NCBI GenBank assembly: GCA_035297385.1
Contig: DATGZD010000069.1
Coordinates: 1-10,837, forward strand
Direction: 5' to 3'
From: UBA11855 sp035297385
Lineage (GTDB): Archaea > Thermoproteota > Bathyarchaeia > Bathyarchaeales > Bathycorpusculaceae
DNA length: 10,837 nucleotides
Shown: piece after piece, positions 6,862 through 10,837 of the stretch
Layout of the letters: each line of letters starts with the position of its first letter
How positions within the stretch are numbered: position 1 is the first letter of the stretch
The notes under the pieces: model-generated
Told to the model about the DNA's origin: nothing
The model's database searches: none
What the model saw: only the letters and a program-made list of their open reading frames with translations
Translations under genes and position numbers: made by a program

Positions 6862-6901
6862 ACATATACCATTCATATGACTATTGTAATAAGAGAGGTG
6901 A
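6862..6901 (+). promoter_or_regulatory. Core promoter and SD of the 102-aa exported protein gene
   Basis: A TATA-like ACATATACC (6862-6870) is followed by TATGACTATTGTAATAA (6876-6892), which would contain the transcription start, and then GAGGTGA (6895-6901), a full match to the archaeal anti-SD, 6 nt before the ATG. All three blocks recur in order upstream of the following gene. Confidence 0.6.
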
Positions 6902-6907
6902 ATCAAC

Positions 6908-7216
6908 ATGAATGAAAACAAGAAAATAATAATTGCTTCTAGCTTCCTGATACTGGCGGCTATTATCGTAGGAATCGCGGCTGCAAACGCTTATAATTCT
7001 GCTCAAGCTGCGAATCTTTATGGAACATATGGCAACTATGGACAATATAGCTATGGTTCACAATACAATTACGGCTCTCCTTCCGTTCAACCTAACCCTT
7101 CGAACAATTACGGCGTATATGGAGGTCAAGGACCCTACAATAATGAATATGGCTACTACGGCGGTATGGGCGGAATGGGTCGTATAGGCGGCCGTGGTAT
7201 GGGAATGATGGGTTAA
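6908..7216 (+). CDS. Small exported Gly/Tyr/Met-rich protein, 102 aa
   Basis: Function not recognised. The N-terminus is a Sec-type signal peptide: KK at 5-6, hydrophobic core 7-25, and likely cleavage after ANA (26-28) or AQA (32-34). The mature part is low complexity. Residues 35-84 contain 13 Tyr among Gly, Asn, Gln and Ser, in repeats such as YGNYGQYSYG. The end (85-102) is Gly/Met/Arg-rich: GGMGGMGRIGGRGMGMMG. No cysteines occur. It should be disordered and sticky, like Gly/Tyr-rich surface or matrix proteins, and the Met-rich tail could bind soft metals; both are inference. The start is fixed by GAGGTGA 6 nt upstream. Its promoter is nearly duplicated before the next gene, which also encodes an exported protein with a GGIMGGMMGGY segment, so the two are probably co-regulated. 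Confidence 0.75.
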   Translation: MNENKKIIIASSFLILAAIIVGIAAANAYNSAQAANLYGTYGNYGQYSYGSQYNYGSPSVQPNPSNNYGVYGGQGPYNNEYGYYGGMGGMGRIGGRGMGMMG

Positions 7217-7434
7217 CCTTTACCTTTTTCCATTTCTCAAAAATCTACTGAAGGCGAATGAGAGAAAGAGTTTTTTTGTTCAGCATTTTCCGGATAAGGT
7301 TTGTTTGAAGCTTGAATATAATAAGCAAGATGCCTAATTTTATTGTCTCTTGACAGAAGCTTTTGGTTTCATTGGTACATTCTATTATGTTGATTCTTTT
7401 TTTGTTGAGTCCAATTTTATGTGAAAAAGAAACT
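7217..7434 (+). other. Intergenic spacer between the two exported-protein genes
   Basis: No gene is supported here. Pyrimidine-rich sequence follows the stop at 7216, and a run of seven T (7271-7277) is a plausible terminator. One isolated GTTTCA at 7366-7371 may be chance. The minus-strand open frame crossing this area overlaps the downstream promoter and is not convincing. Confidence 0.5.
7218..7277 (+). terminator. T-rich terminator after the 102-aa gene
   Basis: T-rich tracts begin right after the stop (five T within 7217-7240), and TTTTTTT at 7271-7277 gives a strong archaeal-type oligo-T termination site. It separates the gene from the next one, which has its own promoter. Confidence 0.45.
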
Positions 7435-7500
7435 GTTTCATGGATTGTTTCACTCAATACTTAAACCAGACTGTATGACTATAGTAATAATCAGAGGTGA
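7435..7500 (+). promoter_or_regulatory. Duplicated promoter of the PepSY-like gene
   Basis: GTTTCA boxes at 7435-7440 and 7447-7452 (12-bp step), then TATA-like ACTTAAACC (7459-7467), TATGACTATAGTAATAA (7474-7490) and SD GAGGTGA (7494-7500), 9 nt before the ATG. The block order and spacing follow those at 6837-6901 upstream of the 102-aa gene. The TSS-region block differs at one of 17 bases between the copies. Confidence 0.6.
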
Positions 7501-7509
7501 AACACACAA

Positions 7510-8307
7510 ATGAAAACTTGGAAAATGATCACCATCGTTGGAATCATACTCATAACAATTGGCTCACTAACTACTTCAGCACTTGCCTACATGTTTGGAC
7601 GAGGAGGCTACACACCATACGGAACTAGTTCCACAGTCAATAATCCCTACGATATCTTTGGAGGCATAATGGGTGGAATGATGGGTGGCTATAACTATGC
7701 AACAACGCCGTATACCGGTCAATATAGCATGGGTTGCCGCGGCTGGAACGGTTATGTTGGGACACCTAGCATGACAACTGGAACTCTACTAAATATCACA
7801 ACTGCAGTCAACATAGCCCAAAATTATGTTGTTTCAACAGGCAACACCAATCTGAAAGTGGATGAAGTTGAGGAGTACACGAGCAACTTCTATGTCTTAG
7901 TCAAAGAGAAAGACACAGGGTTTGGAGCATTTGAATTGCTCATCAACAAGGTTACTGGATCTATCAATCCTGAAATGGGTCCAAATATGATGTGGAACAC
8001 AAAATATGGCGGGATGAGTAACAGCATTACAGGTAGAATCGGCGGTATGATGCGCGGCTTATTCACAGACACAACATCTGGACCAATGACAGTTACAATT
8101 GCTCAAGCAAAAGCTAATGCACAACAATTCCTTGATAGCAATTATCCGGGCACAACTGTTGGCGACGTTGATACATTCTATGGCTATTATCATATTGATG
8201 TACTTCAAGCAGGCAACACTTATGGTATGCTAAGCGTAAATGGCTATACAGGCCAAAAATGGTACCATAACTGGCATGGCAACTTTATACAAGCTGTTGA
8301 ACTCTAA
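7510..8307 (+). CDS. Exported protein with two PepSY-like repeats, 265 aa
   Basis: A signal peptide (KMITIVGIILITIGSLTTSALA) has probable cleavage after ALA at 24-26. Next is a Gly/Met/Tyr-rich stretch with GGIMGGMMGGYNY (51-63), then two repeats of PepSY-like design at about 96-152 and 194-251: a helix rich in Ala (TAVNIAQNY; IAQAKANAQQF), a Val-Asp-x-Val / Val-Asp-x-Phe-Tyr strand, an aromatic strand, and a last strand ending in TG (INKVTGSI; VNGYTGQKW). It ends with WYHNWHGNF (251-259). PepSY-like domains occur in secreted and membrane proteins, and some modulate peptidases. The His/Trp tail and Met segment make metal binding conceivable, but this is inference. Only one Cys (C76) is present. 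SD GAGGTGA lies 9 nt upstream. There is no C-terminal anchor, so it is secreted or held at the surface by partners. Confidence 0.78.
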   Translation: MKTWKMITIVGIILITIGSLTTSALAYMFGRGGYTPYGTSSTVNNPYDIFGGIMGGMMGGYNYATTPYTGQYSMGCRGWNGYVGTPSMTTGTLLNITTAVNIAQNYVVSTGNTNLKVDEVEEYTSNFYVLVKEKDTGFGAFELLINKVTGSINPEMGPNMMWNTKYGGMSNSITGRIGGMMRGLFTDTTSGPMTVTIAQAKANAQQFLDSNYPGTTVGDVDTFYGYYHIDVLQAGNTYGMLSVNGYTGQKWYHNWHGNFIQAVEL

Positions 8308-8314
8308 AAACAAA

Positions 8315-8346
8315 CTTATTCTTTAACTCTTATCCTTTAATTTTCT
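8315..8346 (+). terminator. T-rich terminator after the PepSY-like gene
   Basis: A pyrimidine-rich tract with TTATTC, CTTTAA, CCTTTAA and TTTTCT begins 8 nt after the stop, as expected for archaeal oligo-T termination. The rest of the convergent gap to serA (8347-8438) shows nothing distinctive. Confidence 0.4.
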
Positions 8347-8438
8347 ATATTGTAATTAATCAGTTTAGTGCAACTACGTATATTTGCTGCTAATGTTAAC
8401 TCCAACAGAGATATTACTCAATTATAGCTCATTGATGA

Positions 8439-9623
8439 TCAGGTTTTTACGCTACAGATATTCTCAATATTCTTCATTGTCCTGATAATTTCTACAGGGA
8501 CCTTCTTATGAACGACGTACACCGAAATTGCATAGCCGCTGTTTCCGACCTGTCGTGAATAGTTTGCGCGAATGTTAATGTCATTATCTGCTAGGATTTT
8601 GTCAATGTTTGCAAAGACTCCTGGTACGTCTCTATGGTAAATGAATAATGGATATACGGGCCTCTCTTCCAACTCAATGCTTTCTCCGGCATTGACTGAA
8701 TTCGTGAAATCTCCACTACGCAAATATCCTGCGACGACACGCGCAATTTCCATAGATGTTTCCCGTTGGGCTTCTTGAGTTGATGCTCCGAGGTGTGCGG
8801 TAAAAATTACGTTATCGAGTTCTCGTAGTTTGTTCTTAAATTCAGCGCCTTCATTCTTCGGTTCTTCAGCGTAGACGTCCACGGCAGCGCCTGCAAGTCT
8901 TCGCTCCTTTAATGCATCGTACAATGCTTTTTCATCAATGTTGTTACCCCTTGAGGTATTAATGACATAAGCGGTAGGTTTCATGAGTGTGAGTTCTTTT
9001 TCGCCTATGATAACATCTTTGCCTCCGGTGTGGATAGTTATGTAATCTGCTTTCTTGAGAACTTCTTCTTTGGAAACAAACTTTATGCTGGATTCCAAGC
9101 AGGGCTTTATGTCATAACCTATGACTTCCATATCGAAACCCCGACGTGCTATGTCAGCTAAGCGTTGTCCAATCTTTCCACAACCTAAGATGCCCAATGT
9201 CTTGAATGCTAATTCAGTTCCCTTCAACTTCTCTTTGATCCAGACGCCTTGCTTTAGGGATAGGTAAGCTTGAGGAATATTGCGTGAAACACTCAACATT
9301 AACCCCAGCGTTAATTCTACGACTGCATTCGTGTTGCCATAAGGTGCAGATTTAATGACAATACCGTTCTCCGAGGCTGCCGCAACATCAATGTTGTCAT
9401 AGCCTACCCCTGCGCGACCAATGATTTTCAGTTTGCCTTCTGCACCTGCTTCTATGACTTCTCGTGTGACTTTGGTGGCGCTTCTCACGATTAACGCATC
9501 AAACTGACCAATTTCGGCGATGAGCGCTGGTAATTCTCTTTTTTGACTATCGGTCTGTATACCAGTCTGTGTGAGTAAGGCTATGCCATCTTTTTCCAAC
9601 CCATCATTCAGCAAAACTTTCAT
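8439..9623 (-). CDS. serA: D-3-phosphoglycerate dehydrogenase
   Basis: Oxidises 3-phosphoglycerate to 3-phosphohydroxypyruvate with NAD, the first step of the phosphorylated serine pathway. The 394-aa chain has a substrate domain (1-95 and about 280-310), a Rossmann domain with GCGKIG (147-152; GxGxxG) and Asp171 for NAD ribose, and a C-terminal ACT domain (about 323-394) that probably senses serine. The catalytic triad is Arg225 (NTSRG), Glu254 (AEEP) and His277 (AHLGAS). The spacings of 29 and 23 match E. coli SerA R240/E269/H292. The loop after ITIH (HTGGKDVIIG) is about three residues shorter than the usual HxPLTxET...IG. The length fits the short ACT form without the extra intervening domain. 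It starts 18 nt after glyA, so they form a serine/glycine operon. Another 2-hydroxyacid dehydrogenase role is possible, but the ACT domain and neighbour favour SerA. Confidence 0.92.
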   Translation of the reverse strand: MKVLLNDGLEKDGIALLTQTGIQTDSQKRELPALIAEIGQFDALIVRSATKVTREVIEAGAEGKLKIIGRAGVGYDNIDVAAASENGIVIKSAPYGNTNAVVELTLGLMLSVSRNIPQAYLSLKQGVWIKEKLKGTELAFKTLGILGCGKIGQRLADIARRGFDMEVIGYDIKPCLESSIKFVSKEEVLKKADYITIHTGGKDVIIGEKELTLMKPTAYVINTSRGNNIDEKALYDALKERRLAGAAVDVYAEEPKNEGAEFKNKLRELDNVIFTAHLGASTQEAQRETSMEIARVVAGYLRSGDFTNSVNAGESIELEERPVYPLFIYHRDVPGVFANIDKILADNDINIRANYSRQVGNSGYAISVYVVHKKVPVEIIRTMKNIENICSVKT

Positions 9624-9641
9624 TCTTCAACAATCCATTTG

Positions 9642-10837
9642 CTATTTATTCTGGATATAACTCAAAGCTTCCTCAATGCTTTGGAAACCGTATTTCAGTT
9701 GGTCAAAATCCTTTTTGAGTGCAATCACATCTTGTTTAACTTCAAATGGCTTACGTTTTCCCTTAATCACGCTCAACATTAAATCACATAGATGTTTAAC
9801 GTCTCCTTCTTGGAAACCGCGTCTAGTTACATCTTGAAAACCAATCCTTAAGCCAGAAGGATTTTCGCGATTACTCTGATCGTCGTAAGGCAATAAATTC
9901 TTGTTTAGTATAATGTTTGCATCTTCAAGGTCTTGGGCAATTTTCTTGCCACCACCAAAATTGCATACATCTACAGCGATTTGATGTGATCTAGTGAAAC
10001 CTTTATTCTCGGCTAAGACCTTTACGCCGTTCTCATAAAGATATTGTCCGGCAATCTGAGCATTCTTAACAATTTGTTTCGCAAGTTCACTTCCAAACAG
10101 TTTCATCTCCAATGCTGCAATACCTAATGCGGGTAATCTTCCTAGATGTGTATTTGATGCACTTAGAGGGAATATTGCGAACTGAATTTTCCTAATTGCT
10201 TTCTCTAATCTCGGGCTGGATGGACTACCCATCACAACACCACCTTGAGGTCCTGGAAACGTTTTATGAGTAGACGAAGTTATGAAATCTGCACCCTCAC
10301 GGAGTGGATCTTGGAAGGCTCCACCAGCAATGAGACCCAGTACATGTGAAGCATCATAAGCAACATAAGCCCCCACTTCCTCACAAACAGCGCGTAATTC
10401 TTTAACTGGATGAGGAAAAAGAAAGAGACTTCCACCGAATGTGACGATGCCTGGTTTAGCAGCTCTAATCACGTCGATTGATCTATCAACATCAATGTTT
10501 AATTCATTAATGTCGTAAACATGATTAATGTTCTCTAATCCAAGAACATTGCCAGCAAGACCTGTGTAGTCGTGAGAAATATGCGCTCCACAACTTAATG
10601 GAGTTACTACCATCTTACGATTCTTAGACGCTAACGATAAACCCTTGAACGTAGCAAGGTTAGCGTGGGTACCCGATACAATGCGTACGTCTGCCCAATC
10701 ACATTTGAAGAGACATTTCATTAACTCTGTTGTGTAATTCTCGATAAGAGACATGTATTTTTGGCCTTGATAATATCGCTTCTTAACGTGCCCCTCAAGG
10801 TCGTTTTCGCCTTCTGCATATCGACCTTCAAGATCTG
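9642..10837 (-). CDS. glyA: Serine hydroxymethyltransferase, 5' end outside window
   Basis: Interconverts serine and glycine, moving a one-carbon unit to a pterin (tetrahydrofolate or, in many archaea, tetrahydromethanopterin). The frame stays open to the window edge, and the residues before the Met at 10754 are family-like (GRYAEGEN, then KKRYYQGQKY), so that Met is internal and the true start lies beyond 10837. The PLP Schiff-base Lys is in SSTHKTFPGPQGG (Lys codon 10263-10265). The cofactor Asp and His are in YDASHVLGL, and the substrate-side segment ADVRIVSGTHANLA is intact. About 398 residues are visible out of roughly 430 expected. A short insertion, NDLEGHVKKR, follows the RYAEG motif. 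The TAG stop is 18 nt before serA, so the pair is probably cotranscribed for serine and glycine metabolism. Confidence 0.93.
   Translation of the reverse strand, partial: DLEGRYAEGENDLEGHVKKRYYQGQKYMSLIENYTTELMKCLFKCDWADVRIVSGTHANLATFKGLSLASKNRKMVVTPLSCGAHISHDYTGLAGNVLGLENINHVYDINELNIDVDRSIDVIRAAKPGIVTFGGSLFLFPHPVKELRAVCEEVGAYVAYDASHVLGLIAGGAFQDPLREGADFITSSTHKTFPGPQGGVVMGSPSSPRLEKAIRKIQFAIFPLSASNTHLGRLPALGIAALEMKLFGSELAKQIVKNAQIAGQYLYENGVKVLAENKGFTRSHQIAVDVCNFGGGKKIAQDLEDANIILNKNLLPYDDQSNRENPSGLRIGFQDVTRRGFQEGDVKHLCDLMLSVIKGKRKPFEVKQDVIALKKDFDQLKYGFQSIEEALSYIQNK

Noticed and set aside
7245..7457. 70-codon minus-strand open frame between the exported-protein genes
   Set aside because: It covers the conserved GTTTCA boxes and the oligo-T terminator, has no recognisable motif, and its composition is that of AT-rich spacer.
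8347..8438. Short inverted repeat (TCAAT/ATTGA) near the serA stop as a hairpin terminator
   Set aside because: Five AT-rich pairs with an 8-nt loop and no following T-tract on the minus strand is not enough to support a terminator.
1..10837. tRNA genes, mobile elements or attachment sites
   Set aside because: I saw no cloverleaf-like GGTTCGAATCC signature in intergenic DNA, no transposase or integrase, and no long direct repeats that would mark an insertion.

Overview
The window is archaeal chromosomal DNA of low to moderate GC. The evidence is an Nre-family repair protein with a C-terminal PCNA-binding box, an archaeal-type diphthine-ammonia ligase, an archaeal-type serine hydroxymethyltransferase, TATA-box promoters of the form TATATAAG, and GAGGTGA Shine-Dalgarno sites matching archaeal 16S rRNA. 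The protein flavour suggests the Thermoproteota/Bathyarchaeia side of the archaea rather than haloarchaea. This placement is an inference from remembered family features, not from a search. No RNA genes, CRISPR arrays, transposases or integrases were seen.

Layout: (1) 2-2648, plus strand: the C-terminal part of an NreA-like DNA repair protein, then a 549-aa coiled-coil protein of unknown function 28 nt downstream. (2) 2649-3042: a convergent intergenic region holding a 53-aa cysteine-rich desulforedoxin-like gene on the minus strand. It starts with TTG and is too short and unusual for simple ORF calling. It has its own SD, TATA-like box and several inverted repeats. (3) 3043-6753, minus strand: dph6-like gene, a class I glutamine amidotransferase overlapping it by 4 nt (ATGA), and a LonC/YcbZ-type Lon-family protease. 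(4) 6908-8307, plus strand: two exported proteins, one Gly/Tyr/Met-rich (102 aa) and one with two PepSY-like repeats (265 aa). Their upstream regions are near-copies, including spaced GTTTCA boxes, a TATA element, a shared TSS-region block and a perfect SD. (5) 8439-10837, minus strand: glyA (5' part outside the window) followed by serA, a serine/glycine biosynthesis operon.

How they may work together: glyA-serA is ordinary amino acid and one-carbon metabolism. The overlapping dph6-amidotransferase pair suggests that ammonia for diphthamide synthesis on elongation factor 2 may be delivered from glutamine by a dedicated partner subunit. The two exported proteins look like a co-regulated cell-envelope module under one unknown regulator that reads GTTTCA boxes. 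The coiled-coil gene next to nreA is the largest gene with no recognisable function. The most novel-looking signals are the duplicated promoter, the amidotransferase-Dph6 pair and the overlooked cysteine-rich mini-protein.
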